A stretch of DNA of 64,000 nucleotides from Sinomonas cyclohexanicum (GCF_020886775.1 NZ_AP024525.1:1488001-1552000); one strand, 5' to 3'; numbered from the stretch's first letter, positions 16,246-24,265 are shown. Program-made: numbers and translations. Notes: generated from the letters alone by a model not told the origin.

Positions 16246-16535
16246 CCGGTACCATGGGCTACATGGGAACCGACTACCTCGACTACGCGGGCGTGTCCGA
16301 CCGCACCGGGATCAGTGTGGGCACGCTCCGCCGCTACCTCACACAGGCCCGCACCAACCGGGCCAACGGGACACCGACCCGGTCGGACATGCCCGAACCC
16401 GACACCATGTTCGGCCGGTCCCCCGTGTGGAGGCCCGCCACCATCGACCGGTGGATGCGCCGCCGCCCCGGCAAAGGCGTTGGCGGCGCCGAAGCCAGAG
16501 AACGATACAAGGCAGAGAGGCAGGCAGAATCATGA
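16242..16535 (+). CDS. Winged-helix (MerR/excisionase-like) DNA-binding protein
   Basis: 97 aa from GTG 16242 (GTGA); ATGs at 16254 and 16263 are alternatives. DYAGVSDRTGISVGTLRRYL is a helix-turn-helix, then a wing with FGRSPVWRPATIDRWMRRRP, the AlpA/excisionase layout. It closely resembles the gene at 37431 (GYAGVSAATGISVGALRKR), so the two are paralogues in one prophage. Confidence 0.65.
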   Translation: MTGTMGYMGTDYLDYAGVSDRTGISVGTLRRYLTQARTNRANGTPTRSDMPEPDTMFGRSPVWRPATIDRWMRRRPGKGVGGAEARERYKAERQAES

Positions 16536-16882
16536 GCGAGCACGCTTGCAGCAAGCGCGTCTACAGCGGCGAACGCTGGGACTTCGGCGGGCATCCCTGC
16601 TCGCGGAAGGGAACCGTCGAGCGGGACGGCCGGTGGTGGTGCAAGCAACACGACCCCGAGGCGATGAAGGCGCGAGAGGCGAAGAGGGACGCCGCCTACC
16701 GCGCCGAACAGGAGGTCAAGGAGGCCGCCATACGCAGCGCACAGGCACTCATCGACCGCCTCGGCGTCGGGATGCCCGACTACAGCGCAGTCACCTACGC
16801 GCCCACTGGCGGGGTTACCTTGACCGCTGAGGAGGCGGCATCCCTGGCCGACCGACTCGACTCGCTCCGGGAGAACGCCTAG
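16532..16882 (+). CDS. 116-aa phage protein, Cys-rich N-terminus
   Basis: ATG 16532 (ATGA). CSKRVYSGERWDFGGHPCSR and WWCKQHDPEAMKAREA give a treble-clef-like Cys/His set, followed by a basic coiled-coil helix and a C-terminal helix. Its TAG overlaps the TAG of the convergent gene within CTAG. Unknown function. Confidence 0.6.
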   Translation: MSEHACSKRVYSGERWDFGGHPCSRKGTVERDGRWWCKQHDPEAMKAREAKRDAAYRAEQEVKEAAIRSAQALIDRLGVGMPDYSAVTYAPTGGVTLTAEEAASLADRLDSLRENA

Positions 16883-17094
16883 CCCCACACTTCGGCGGCC
16901 CGCGCCTCGGCGCGGGCCTTCCTCTGCTGGTCGGCTTCCTCTGCTGTGACCCACTGCGGGGAGCGGAGCACCGCCTCGTGGCCCGTGCCCTCCATGTGGG
17001 CGGTGGCTTGGGCGAGTGCGGCCCCGTGGTCCGGGTGGGATTCCCACACCCAGCACACGGGGCACACCCACACCGTCCACCCGGCCCCGATCAT
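16879..17094 (-). CDS. 71-aa zinc-finger protein
   Basis: ATG 17094 (ATGA with the ParB-like gene). VWVCPVCWVWESHPDHGAAL then ATAHMEGTGH forms C-x2-C...H-x5-H. Ends in a basic helix (EEADQQRKARAEARAAEVW). Probable nucleic-acid binder. Confidence 0.55.
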   Translation of the reverse strand: MIGAGWTVWVCPVCWVWESHPDHGAALAQATAHMEGTGHEAVLRSPQWVTAEEADQQRKARAEARAAEVWG

Positions 17095-17459
17095 ACGATC
17101 CGGCACCTGACTAGGGTGTTCTCCCCGTGCCACCATGCCGCGTTGACCCGGTGCCAGCCGTCGGCGATGATGACCCTGCCACGCTCCGGATCCCGCACCA
17201 ACAGCACGGGGGAGAGGGACTCGCCGGCGGCGATCTTCGCCAGATCCCGCGCCACATGCTCATTGTCCCGCGGTAGCGGGTCGGCCCCGGCGGCGCGGAG
17301 GATGTCCTTCGCCGCGAACTCGTCCTCCCGGACACCCTTCAACCTTGACACGACCGCCATTGCCCGCGTGTGGGTTGTCACCAGCCCCAGGTATGACTCC
17401 GCACTCCGGAAATCATGGTGCTCGGGTTCCTTCATCCACTCAACATCAGGCGTCATCAC
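17091..17459 (-). CDS. ParB-like nuclease-fold protein
   Basis: 122 aa. AAGESLSPVLLVRDPERGRV and IIADGWHRVNAAWWHGENT match the ParB N-terminal fold, where DG-x-HR-x-x-A binds nucleotide. There is no HTH partner domain, as in the small stand-alone ParB-like proteins of phages. Substrate unknown. Overlaps the previous gene by 14 nt. Confidence 0.6.
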   Translation of the reverse strand: MMTPDVEWMKEPEHHDFRSAESYLGLVTTHTRAMAVVSRLKGVREDEFAAKDILRAAGADPLPRDNEHVARDLAKIAAGESLSPVLLVRDPERGRVIIADGWHRVNAAWWHGENTLVRCRIV

Positions 17460-17808
17460 GACCGCCTCCTAGTCCTTCTATCTCGTTGTGGTAGTAGCAC
17501 GCCTGTGTGCCGTCGTCGAAGCGGACCCGCCAGAGCCGGTCCCCTGCCTGCCCCGTCACGGTGCCCTCGGGCCGCCCGTGCGGGTAGACCCCGGGGGCGA
17601 CGGGCCCGGTGCACGGTGACGCGCCGATGTGGGTGACCCTGACCCGCTCCCCCACATGGTGGGGCACGATGGCGGGCCGGATCGCGGAGAACTCGATGAA
17701 GTCGGGGGAGCCTAGGGGGTAGTCGTCCTTGACGGAGATCATGGGCCCGTACGGTCCCCGCGGGATCCGCAACACCTCCGGCTCCTCCTCGGGCTCGGTG
17801 CCGGTCAT
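17446..17808 (-). CDS. 120-aa phage protein, SH3-like C-terminus
   Basis: ATG 17808 chosen for the ATGA overlap. C-terminal part VGERVRVTHIG...GTVTGQAGDRLWRVRFDDGT is a compact beta-barrel-type sequence. Acidic N-terminus. No family recognised. Confidence 0.5.
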   Translation of the reverse strand: MTGTEPEEEPEVLRIPRGPYGPMISVKDDYPLGSPDFIEFSAIRPAIVPHHVGERVRVTHIGASPCTGPVAPGVYPHGRPEGTVTGQAGDRLWRVRFDDGTQACYYHNEIEGLGGGRDDA

Positions 17809-18275
17809 CCGATCCACCCGTCAACCACGGTCACGTCGAGGCCTTCCGCCTCCCACAGCCCGATCACGGACGGGTTGTCGTCGATTGCGTGCGTGGGGTC
17901 CCAGCCCATGGCGCGGGCCTGTGCGAGGAGCTCGCCCTTCACCACCGTGTCCGGGCGCCGGTCGCCGTCGGTGCGCATGAACAGGTGATCGAACCTGACA
18001 CTGTGGGTCGCGAGCCACCCCCTGGTGTGGGGCTCCCACCGGCGCATGCGGGCGGTCATGATGAGGATGGCGCGGCCGGCGGCCCTGTGCTCCTCCACCG
18101 CCGCCAGTGTCGGGTGGATCGGCGGACACCACACGCTGGCCTTGTGGAACGCGTCGAAGTCCTTCCGTCCCGCCCAGCCGGGCAGGCCCGGCACGACATG
18201 GTGCCGGATGGAGGTCACGTCCACGAGGGTCCCGTCACAATCGACGATGACCGCCGGACCACGCCACCCGGTCAC
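17805..18275 (-). CDS. PNK-type polynucleotide 3'-phosphatase (HAD fold)
   Basis: 156 aa from GTG 18275 (GTGA). AVIVDCDGTLVDV is HAD motif I; FDAFHKASVWCPPIHPT, AILIMTARMRRWEPHT (motif II), VVKGELLAQARAM (Lys) and AIDDNPSVIGLWEAEGL (motif III/IV) follow the T4 Pnkp phosphatase-domain order. No kinase domain is present. Likely repairs 3'-phosphate ends of DNA or RNA during infection. Confidence 0.75.
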   Translation of the reverse strand: MTGWRGPAVIVDCDGTLVDVTSIRHHVVPGLPGWAGRKDFDAFHKASVWCPPIHPTLAAVEEHRAAGRAILIMTARMRRWEPHTRGWLATHSVRFDHLFMRTDGDRRPDTVVKGELLAQARAMGWDPTHAIDDNPSVIGLWEAEGLDVTVVDGWIG

Positions 18276-18517
18276 ACCCGCCGCACCCCGGCTACCGCGT
18301 CGTACGGGAACGCCGCCACGACGCCTTCGTCGTCGTCGTTCCAGAATCCGAACATCCACGGCTTGGTGTTGTCGATGGCCATGCGCTCGGCCGTGACGTG
18401 GACGACGCTGGTGAGGGGTCCCGCATCGACGGTGTGCTTCAGCATGACCTCCCACACGGTGGCCGGATTCTTCTCCACGGGGCGGGCTTGGTGATTGCAG
18501 TGCTCGGGGCCGTTCAT
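18272..18517 (-). CDS. 81-aa phage protein of unknown function
   Basis: ATG 18517 (ATGA). The sequence NPATVWEVMLKHTVDAGPLT and WMFGFWNDDDEGVVAAFPYD is alpha-beta with aromatic content. Coupled to the 3'-phosphatase gene by GTGA, so possibly a partner. Confidence 0.55.
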   Translation of the reverse strand: MNGPEHCNHQARPVEKNPATVWEVMLKHTVDAGPLTSVVHVTAERMAIDNTKPWMFGFWNDDDEGVVAAFPYDAVAGVRRV

Positions 18518-18768
18518 AGTGGTTCTCCTTCGGCGGTGTGCTGGTGGATGTGGTGGATGGTGGCGTTGGTGAGGGCCCGGTAGTGGCGTGCCTGGGGGTT
18601 GCCCTCCGTGGCGGCCTTGTCGGCGACGTCCCGCGCGGCGGTGATGATGAGGAGGTCGTCCCCGCCCGCGGCCCTGGCTTCGGCGATGAGCCCGGCGACG
18701 TGGTGGCGGCATTCGTGGACGTACCGGCGTAGGAGGGCCGCGTGCGCGGTGGTGCGGATGCGGCCCAT
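18514..18768 (-). CDS. 84-aa helical phage protein
   Basis: MGRIRTTAHAALLRRYVHEC, then LIAEARAAGGDDLLIITAAR: all-helical and His-rich near the end (IHHIHQHTAEGEPL). No family recognised. Confidence 0.55.
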   Translation of the reverse strand: MGRIRTTAHAALLRRYVHECRHHVAGLIAEARAAGGDDLLIITAARDVADKAATEGNPQARHYRALTNATIHHIHQHTAEGEPL

Positions 18769-18939
18769 TCAGTGCCTCCCCGCGTCACGGTCGCCCCGCC
18801 AGAGGAGCCACGCGAACCCGAGGGCCACGGTCAGGGCGGGGCCGTCGGTGGGGGAGAGGGCGAGGGTGGCGGCCCCGGCGGCGGCGACCCACCCCCACCG
18901 CACCCGCAACGACACGTGCGGGAACGTCCGGCCGATCAT
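18769..18939 (-). CDS. 56-aa membrane microprotein
   Basis: ATG 18939 (ATGA). VRWGWVAAAGAATLALSPTD and GPALTVALGFAWLLWRGDRD give two short spans. Function unknown. Confidence 0.5.
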   Translation of the reverse strand: MIGRTFPHVSLRVRWGWVAAAGAATLALSPTDGPALTVALGFAWLLWRGDRDAGRH

Positions 18940-19307
18940 TCGAGCTTCTCCAGGTCCGTCTCGGCGTACTGCACGTACCCGTCCGCACCCCACACATAGA
19001 CCATGTACGGGCGGCGCCGGAACGTCCCGGCGGTGCCGTTCGGGGACCACGGGAAGTACCCGCACACGGTGGCCTCCTCACCGGGCCACCGGGCAGCGTC
19101 CTCTGACACGCGGACCCGGTCGCCGTCGAGGAACTCGCGGCGGAACCCGACGATCTCGCCGGTGGAGCGGCTGATGAACCCGGCCGGGGGGATGTTGTCC
19201 AGCCGTTTCCGCGTCTCCGGGTCCTCTATGTACCGGCGGTGGGATTCGACCAGCCGGTCCAGTTCGCTGCGCCCGAGCAACCTTGCGGCCCATCCGGGGA
19301 GTCTCAT
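18936..19307 (-). CDS. 123-aa phage protein of unknown function
   Basis: MRLPGWAARLLGRSELDRLV helix, then a beta-rich C-terminus (VRVSEDAARWPGEEATVCGY). ATG overlaps the upstream stop. The KRLDNIPPAGFISRSTGEIV segment has no match I recognise. Confidence 0.55.
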   Translation of the reverse strand: MRLPGWAARLLGRSELDRLVESHRRYIEDPETRKRLDNIPPAGFISRSTGEIVGFRREFLDGDRVRVSEDAARWPGEEATVCGYFPWSPNGTAGTFRRRPYMVYVWGADGYVQYAETDLEKLE

Positions 19308-20128
19308 CGTTTGCCTTTCCTTCCGAGGACGCCGCGGGGTGTGGCGGCGTCCATGCGTGCGAGCACCTCGGCGACGGTGCCCAACCGGTACAGGTCCGCC
19401 CCCGTGCGGGGGTCCTTACCGACCGGGGCGATCACCCCGCGCCGACGCCACAGGTAGATCCGGTCCGCCCTCAGCGGCGCCCCATGCGAGGTGAGGGCCC
19501 TCGCGATGACGGGGGCGGGGGCGTGGATGTGGGCGGCGTCCTCCAGGTACGAGGCCCGGAGTGCGGTGAGGTCGATGGTGTGTCCGCACTGGCGGCACCG
19601 CCTGTCGGTGGCGCGGGAGGGGGCCCAGAGTTCGGCACCGCAGACCCCGTCGCCGATCTGTGCGGGGCAGTGGCCCATGAACGCGAGCTCGGGGGGCGCG
19701 TCGATGGCACGCCTCGCCCGCTGTACGGTGTCGGTGACTTCGTGGTGCATGTCGACGGCCCAGCCCATGAGGCGGACGTGCCGGACCCGGTCGGCGAGCC
19801 ACCCCGCCACGGCCCCCACGGGCGCGGTGGTTGGTGGGGGCGGGGTGTGGGTGTCGTCGGCGAGGTTCACAGCCCACGACCGGAGCGCACCGGTCAGCTC
19901 ATGCAGGGCCGCACTGGCGCGGGTGTCGTAGTCGAGGCGGACCGGGTCCACCTCGGCCGCGCCGGGGCCGGGGCGTGACGCGACCCTAGACCGGCGGGTG
20001 ATCGTCACATCCAGCTCCCGGGCGAGGCCGCGGATGTCGCGGAGCGTGTACCCGAGCCGGGCCGCGCACCCGTGGCAGATGGCCCCCGCGTCCGTGACCG
20101 GCTCACCGTCAACCCCGCAGATCCCCAT
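19304..20128 (-). CDS. Zinc-finger and helix-turn-helix phage protein
   Basis: 274 aa. N-terminal ICHGCAARLGYTLRDIRGLA, a central C-x2-C pair set (GHCPAQIGDGVCG, RRCRQCGHTIDL), and a C-terminal HTH-like part LTSHGAPLRADRIYLWRRRG. The architecture is frequent in actinophage early regions. Probably binds DNA; target unknown. Confidence 0.6.
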   Translation of the reverse strand: MGICGVDGEPVTDAGAICHGCAARLGYTLRDIRGLARELDVTITRRSRVASRPGPGAAEVDPVRLDYDTRASAALHELTGALRSWAVNLADDTHTPPPPTTAPVGAVAGWLADRVRHVRLMGWAVDMHHEVTDTVQRARRAIDAPPELAFMGHCPAQIGDGVCGAELWAPSRATDRRCRQCGHTIDLTALRASYLEDAAHIHAPAPVIARALTSHGAPLRADRIYLWRRRGVIAPVGKDPRTGADLYRLGTVAEVLARMDAATPRGVLGRKGKR

Positions 20129-20132
20129 GTAG

Positions 20133-20357
20133 TCAGTACCCCGTAATTTCGTGGTAGTCGTGGGCGCTCAGGCATTGGTGACCCATGCCCATGAACCCCG
20201 AGTTGTGGAGGAACCCGTTAGCCTGAAGACAGCGCACACTGTCGGCCTCCCACGCCTGTGAGCCGAACCCAATGGCGACTAGAAGTGCGACGAACAGGAT
20301 GAGCAGGACGATGCCGAACCACCAGTCCCGAAGCCATTCGAAACGGACGCCCCCCAC
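20133..20357 (-). CDS. 74-aa membrane protein with Cys-rich outer part
   Basis: GTG 20357. One span (WWFGIVLLILFVALLVAIGF) then VRCLQANGFLHNSGFMGMGH with two Cys, possibly a disulphide outside the membrane. Unknown function. Confidence 0.5.
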   Translation of the reverse strand: MGGVRFEWLRDWWFGIVLLILFVALLVAIGFGSQAWEADSVRCLQANGFLHNSGFMGMGHQCLSAHDYHEITGY

Positions 20358-20360
20358 CGG

Positions 20361-20558
20361 TCAGGCCACCCCGATCGACACGAGGAGCGCCACGACCACA
20401 CAGCACCCCACCACGGCGGCGAAGTACCCGAGGACGGTGCGGGGCCTGCCGGTTCCGATGTTCCCGACGCCGAGGCTGAGGAACACGAACCCGCACACAC
20501 TGAACAGGGCCACACCGATCCAGAGGAGCGCCGTGAGGAAATGCCCGAACCATGCCAT
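20361..20558 (-). CDS. 65-aa two-span membrane protein
   Basis: MAWFGHFLTALLWIGVALFS and VLGYFAAVVGCCVVVALLVS are two spans. ATG 20558 shares one base with the upstream TGA (TGATG). First of three adjacent membrane microproteins. Confidence 0.5.
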   Translation of the reverse strand: MAWFGHFLTALLWIGVALFSVCGFVFLSLGVGNIGTGRPRTVLGYFAAVVGCCVVVALLVSIGVA

Positions 20559-20725
20559 CAGTAGCCGTCCTTGATGTCGATGAATCCGAGGGCGATGAGT
20601 AGCCCACCGATGGACCCGAGGGCGAACGAGATCAGCAAGAGGAGGTTCGGGTCCACGCCGACAGTCCAGAACCCGAGCGAGCATCCGAACGCGATGAGGG
20701 CAACACCTAGGAGGACCCTGATCAT
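20558..20725 (-). CDS. 55-aa two-span membrane protein
   Basis: MIRVLLGVALIAFGCSLGFW and NLLLLISFALGSIGGLLIAL. ATG 20725 overlaps the upstream stop (ATGA) and the stop overlaps the next ATG. Hydrophobic and coupled, but function unknown. Confidence 0.5.
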   Translation of the reverse strand: MIRVLLGVALIAFGCSLGFWTVGVDPNLLLLISFALGSIGGLLIALGFIDIKDGY

Positions 20726-20988
20726 GATTCGCCTTTCATGTGGGCGCGGAGCTTGTCGATGGCGGCCTGCACGTCGGCGGCGCTACCCTCGATGACGATG
20801 CGCCGCTTGGGGCGGCGGTCGCGGCGGTATTCGCGCCAGCCCCACACGCCGACCGCTGCGAACACGGCCGCCCACCCGACGTACACCCACCCGAGCCAGT
20901 CGCCGGCGGCGAGCATGACGGCTGCCTGCACGGCGTTGAGTGGGACGAGGGCCGTCCACACGATCGGCCAGAACGGGCCCCGCCTCAC
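20722..20988 (-). CDS. 88-aa membrane protein with basic tail
   Basis: MRRGPFWPIVWTALVPLNAV, a second span (WAAVFAAVGVWGW) and a cytoplasmic basic segment (REYRRDRRPKRRIVIEGSAA). Overlaps both neighbours. Function unknown. Confidence 0.5.
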   Translation of the reverse strand: MRRGPFWPIVWTALVPLNAVQAAVMLAAGDWLGWVYVGWAAVFAAVGVWGWREYRRDRRPKRRIVIEGSAADVQAAIDKLRAHMKGES

Positions 20989-21179
20989 CGGTTGCCCCTC
21001 GCAACCTTGCGTGCGGCCTTGGCGGCCTTGTCCCGCGCCCTGCGCTTCGCGACCACGGCGGGTGGGACGGTGCCCGCGTAGATGTGGCCCCGACCGAACC
21101 CGGCACGGATGTTCAACGCACCGAGGATCGTCCTCCCGTACGCGGCGGGGCGGTGCCCACGCAACTCCTCAAACCTCAT
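20985..21179 (-). CDS. 64-aa basic phage protein
   Basis: ATG 21179 is preferred over an upstream start because GGGAGGA precedes it. MRFEELRGHRPAAYGRTILG then a Lys/Arg-rich C-terminus (AKRRARDKAAKAARKVARGN). Probably binds nucleic acid. Confidence 0.5.
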   Translation of the reverse strand: MRFEELRGHRPAAYGRTILGALNIRAGFGRGHIYAGTVPPAVVAKRRARDKAAKAARKVARGNR

Positions 21180-21420
21180 CTGGTCCTCCCTCGTCGTTGT
21201 CGCCGTCGAGGAGCCACATGATCGCCCGTGCATCTGCGGCTAGCTCCTCGTTGGCCCTGGCCCGTGCGGCACCTGACAGTTCGGTGCCGTCGCTGGTGAT
21301 GCGCCACTCCCCGCAGCGCTTGCAGATGTCCTTACGGGTCATGGGCGCCCCTGCGTCTGGCATCAACAGGTGGTTCAGGACCCACCGGTGACCGGCGACC
21401 CGGCACAACAGCTTCCTCAT
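21169..21420 (-). CDS. 83-aa zinc-finger protein
   Basis: MRKLLCRVAGHRWVLNHLLM with DICKRCGEWRITSDG: C-x4-H and C-x2-C, the finger seen in many small phage and actinobacterial proteins. Acidic C-terminus. Unknown role. Confidence 0.55.
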   Translation of the reverse strand: MRKLLCRVAGHRWVLNHLLMPDAGAPMTRKDICKRCGEWRITSDGTELSGAARARANEELAADARAIMWLLDGDNDEGGPDEV

Positions 21421-21650
21421 CCCGCGTCCTCGTCTCCGTCGTCGTCCTGCTCGTTCACGTCTTCGTTGGTGCGGACCGCGACCCCCTGGTACGCGCCCCC
21501 CGCCGAGTACTGCGCCACGTTGAACATCCAGTCCGGGTGGTCATGCGCGGCCCGGAAACTGAACTGCACCGTGTTCACCGCCTCCAACGTGGGAATGTCG
21601 GTGACCTCCTCGGACCCGCCGCACACCCCGCACTCCATCGACACATCCAC
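21417..21650 (-). CDS. 77-aa protein with C-x2-C motif
   Basis: VDVSMECGVCGGSEEV then TVQFSFRAAHDHPDWMFNVA. GTG 21650 or ATG 21638 may be the start. Ends in a very acidic tail (DVNEQDDDGDEDAG). Unknown function. Confidence 0.45.
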   Translation of the reverse strand: MDVSMECGVCGGSEEVTDIPTLEAVNTVQFSFRAAHDHPDWMFNVAQYSAGGAYQGVAVRTNEDVNEQDDDGDEDAG

Positions 21651-21652
21651 GG

Positions 21653-21958
21653 TCAGTCGCCGCCTTCCCGGTGCTGGAGCCAGTCCGTCAGCCCATACCG
21701 GCGCGTGAACGGGGCGGACAGGACGGAGGGGACGTGGTGCCCGTCGTGGACCACCCACCGCACCGCGCCGCCCGGGCCCCCGGTGAGGTCCACGTAGAGG
21801 GTGACGGGGTTCAGGCCCGGGTGGGTGGCGAGGACGTGCCGGTACGTGCCCCTGACGGCGGCCCGGATCGCATCCGCCCTCGTGGCCACGTACGCCCGCT
21901 GGAGTTCGGCGATGCTGTCCGCGTCGAGGTGCCCCTCCGCGTGGATCACACGCCGCAT
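21653..21958 (-). CDS. 101-aa phage protein of unknown function
   Basis: ATG 21958 shares a base with the upstream TGA (TGATG). MRRVIHAEGHLDADSIAELQ and LTGGPGGAVRWVVHDGHHVP: alpha-beta fold. No family recognised. Confidence 0.5.
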   Translation of the reverse strand: MRRVIHAEGHLDADSIAELQRAYVATRADAIRAAVRGTYRHVLATHPGLNPVTLYVDLTGGPGGAVRWVVHDGHHVPSVLSAPFTRRYGLTDWLQHREGGD

Positions 21959-22230
21959 CACTGCTCGCACCCCCGCCAATGCTTGGCCTCCCTGGCTTGG
22001 CGTGCCGCGGCGATGCGGTCCACGTCGTCCCCGGCAAGGTCCACAAGCTGGGCCAGGGTCAGGGCCACGCCTTCGGCGATGAACCCGGCGGTGGCCATGG
22101 TGGGGGAGTGCTCCCCGCTTTCGATGTGGGCGATGGTGGACGCCCCGACCCCGGACGCTTCGGCGAGCTGTTCACGGGTGAGTCCGGCGCGCTCCCGGGC
22201 GGCGCGGACACGGTCCCCGAACCCGGTCAC
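21958..22230 (-). CDS. XRE-family helix-turn-helix regulator
   Basis: 90 aa from GTG 22230 (GTGA). ARERAGLTREQLAEASGVGA and STIAHIESGEHSPTMATA are the five-helix XRE fold, complete. It is the only XRE protein within this long operon and may regulate it; a Cro-type role is possible. Confidence 0.7.
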   Translation of the reverse strand: MTGFGDRVRAARERAGLTREQLAEASGVGASTIAHIESGEHSPTMATAGFIAEGVALTLAQLVDLAGDDVDRIAAARQAREAKHWRGCEQ

Positions 22231-22373
22231 TCGTCGCCCCGGTCCGGGTTCCACGGGTTGCGGGTGGGTTTGGCGCCGTGCCGTACCGCGTAGACCGCGA
22301 ACCACAGCACCCCGCACCCGAACCCGCACACCCACACCCCGGCCAAACCCAGCCAGTACCCCCACCCCAGCAT
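22227..22373 (-). CDS. 48-aa single-span membrane microprotein
   Basis: MLGWGYWLGLAGVWVCGFGC, continuing GVLWFAVYAV, then a basic tail. Coupled by TGATG and GTGA to its neighbours. Unknown function. Confidence 0.5.
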   Translation of the reverse strand: MLGWGYWLGLAGVWVCGFGCGVLWFAVYAVRHGAKPTRNPWNPDRGDE

Positions 22374-22657
22374 CACGCCTCCGCCTCCCACGAGCCGGTC
22401 TGCCTACTGGGGTACGGCTTGACGAAGGCCCCGTGCTGAACGGTGATAATGTCCCCGACCGCGAAGGTGTCACGCAGGCTCGTCTTCAGCACCGTCACGG
22501 TCATGCGCGGGTCGCCGTCCTTGCCGAGGGTGATGTCCACCGACATGACACCCTCGGTGAGCCGTATCTCCCGGGCCGTCTCGTAGAAGTTGGCTTCGGT
22601 GAGCTGGTGCCCCCTGACCGTCTCCACCGTGGTACGCGTGAATGTCTCGGTGTTCAC
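22373..22657 (-). CDS. 94-aa phage protein, beta-rich
   Basis: GTG 22657 (GTGA). NFYETAREIRLTEGVMSVDI and MTVTVLKTSLRDTFAVGDII suggest a beta-sheet protein. No family recognised. Confidence 0.5.
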   Translation of the reverse strand: MNTETFTRTTVETVRGHQLTEANFYETAREIRLTEGVMSVDITLGKDGDPRMTVTVLKTSLRDTFAVGDIITVQHGAFVKPYPSRQTGSWEAEA

Positions 22658-22944
22658 CCGTCCGCCTCCCCGTCGCTGTCGTCGTGTTCGACGATGTCGA
22701 GTACCTCCACGCCGAGGCCCGCCATGATCGCCCGTGTCAGGCCGGGCAGGACCGCGGCCAGCGCTTCGCGGCCGATGCACAGCCACGGCTCCCTCGCCCG
22801 CTCCGGCAGGTTCACCCACCGGTCGTCGTCGGGGTCGTCGGACAGGACCGAGTACGTGTCATACGTGACCTGCGCGACCGTCTCGGCGTAGGCTTCCGCG
22901 TCGAGGTCGAACGACGCCAACGACCAGCCCGACTCTTCGCTCAC
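22654..22944 (-). CDS. 96-aa acidic phage protein
   Basis: MSEESGWSLASFDLDAEAYA, then ALAAVLPGLTRAIMAGLGVE and an acidic end (VEHDDSDGEADG). ATG overlaps the upstream TGA. Unknown function. Confidence 0.55.
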   Translation of the reverse strand: MSEESGWSLASFDLDAEAYAETVAQVTYDTYSVLSDDPDDDRWVNLPERAREPWLCIGREALAAVLPGLTRAIMAGLGVEVLDIVEHDDSDGEADG

Positions 22945-23249
22945 CGGGACATCACCGCCTCACGCAGACCCGCCTCGAACGCCGCCTCGAACGCGCCCAT
23001 CTGGCCGGGCCGGTAGGTGCGGGCGAACGTGACGACGAGGCGCTGGAGGTCTGTCCGGGTGAACCTGGCCGACCGGCCGTTCTTCAACCCGACCCACGAC
23101 ATGTACGCGGACTGCTTGACGAGGCAGATGTGGCACTGGTGTTCGCCGCGTTTCGCGTGGCCCTGCGGGGATCCCCACACGTTGTTCCGGCACCTGTCGG
23201 TGACGGTGGGTGGTTTGAGCCGGGATGTGGTCTCGGTGGCGGCGCTCAT
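22941..23249 (-). CDS. 102-aa protein with zinc-knuckle motif
   Basis: ATG 23249 (TGATG). CRNNVWGSPQGHAKRGEHQC followed by HICLVKQ is a Cys/His set of finger type. Helical C-terminus (RTDLQRLVVTFARTY). Possibly nucleic-acid binding. Confidence 0.55.
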   Translation of the reverse strand: MSAATETTSRLKPPTVTDRCRNNVWGSPQGHAKRGEHQCHICLVKQSAYMSWVGLKNGRSARFTRTDLQRLVVTFARTYRPGQMGAFEAAFEAGLREAVMSR

Positions 23250-23431
23250 CAGATGTCCTCCGTTTCGCCGGTGCGGCGGTCCCGCAGCGTGAAGTAGAAG
23301 TGCAGGTCTGGGCCGAGGACCCGGAGGAGTTCGGCGCGGCGGAGTGCACCCTGCCGGGTCCAGTGCCGTGTGCCGGGGCGGGCGTGCCCGTACGTGTAGA
23401 TCGACCCCACGAGGAGCTCCCACCGCCTCAC
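23249..23431 (-). CDS. 60-aa phage protein
   Basis: GTG 23431 (GTGA). VRRWELLVGSIYTYGHARPG and LHFYFTLRDRRTGETEDI: short beta strands around a helix (GALRRAELLRVLG). Unknown function. Confidence 0.45.
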   Translation of the reverse strand: MRRWELLVGSIYTYGHARPGTRHWTRQGALRRAELLRVLGPDLHFYFTLRDRRTGETEDI

Positions 23432-23763
23432 TGCTGGCCCTTTGGGATGTACACGGGGGGCAGGCTCCTGACTCGCACCCGCCACTCGTCCTCGGTCTCC
23501 GCGTAGATGACTTCGACGCGCCCTGTGGGTTCGTCGAGCTCGCTCTCCCCGGCGTAGAACCCGGGGTATTCGAGGAGCAGGCCGTAGGCGGCCTTCGCGG
23601 CCTCGTAGGCGGCCTGCTCCTCGGGCGTGACGGGGTGGTGGATGACCCGTTCGACACGGCGCGCCGCCTCAGCAGAATGGAAGGGGAACGGCTTCACTAT
23701 CCCGATCCACGGGACAGTCACCCCTTCTTTGGCCAGCCCGAGCCAGTCGATCCCGCCGCTCAC
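23428..23763 (-). CDS. 111-aa phage protein
   Basis: GTG 23763 (GTGA). IDWLGLAKEGVTVPWIGIVK, helix EEQAAYEAAKAAYGLLLEYP, and a C-terminal strand pair. No family recognised. Confidence 0.5.
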   Translation of the reverse strand: MSGGIDWLGLAKEGVTVPWIGIVKPFPFHSAEAARRVERVIHHPVTPEEQAAYEAAKAAYGLLLEYPGFYAGESELDEPTGRVEVIYAETEDEWRVRVRSLPPVYIPKGQQ

Positions 23764-23984
23764 TTGGTGCTCCTTCGTTTCGCTGAGGCCCGGTCGATCA
23801 GGTACGCGCCCACCGTGAGGGCGACGGCGAGGCCGGACAGGAACAGCCACCACACCACCGGCAACGCCACCGGCAGGACCACCACCCACCACGGGATGCT
23901 CGCGGCCCCGGAGACGTCCAGCGCCCACATCAGGACCGTGGCCGCGGCGAGGAGACCGTACTGGGCCCTCACTTCGACCCTCAC
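23760..23984 (-). CDS. 74-aa two-span membrane protein
   Basis: GTG 23984 chosen for GTGA. YGLLAAATVLMWALDVSGAA and VVVLPVALPVVWWLFLSGLA are membrane spans; basic end (DRASAKRRSTK). Unknown function. Confidence 0.5.
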   Translation of the reverse strand: MRVEVRAQYGLLAAATVLMWALDVSGAASIPWWVVVLPVALPVVWWLFLSGLAVALTVGAYLIDRASAKRRSTK

Positions 23985-24238
23985 TCGCCGATCCCCTTGG
24001 ACCCGAACGTGGCGCGGACGAGGCGCCGCATCCGGTGGAGGTCGGCCTCGGCATGGAAGAGGCGGCGACGGTGCCGCCCGTCGATGACCGCGAACACCGC
24101 CCCGAGGGCGACGACGAACCCGACCATGAGGCCGGGCCCGAGGGCACGGTGCACAACCGCCCAGTTCAGGCTGTACGCGGAGTACACGACGGCCCCGTAC
24201 CAGACCAGATCCCACACCACCGGCAGAACCTTGCGCAT
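23981..24238 (-). CDS. 85-aa membrane protein, first gene of operon
   Basis: ATG 24238 after CAGGAGGCGGCGGG. Two spans (WDLVWYGAVVYSAYSLNWAV, GLMVGFVVALGAVFAVIDG) then a basic cytoplasmic tail. It follows a 74-nt gap with the recurrent leader motif, so it probably begins a transcription unit. Confidence 0.55.
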   Translation of the reverse strand: MRKVLPVVWDLVWYGAVVYSAYSLNWAVVHRALGPGLMVGFVVALGAVFAVIDGRHRRRLFHAEADLHRMRRLVRATFGSKGIGE

Positions 24239-24265
24239 CCCGCCGCCTCCTGTCGTTTGCCGCCA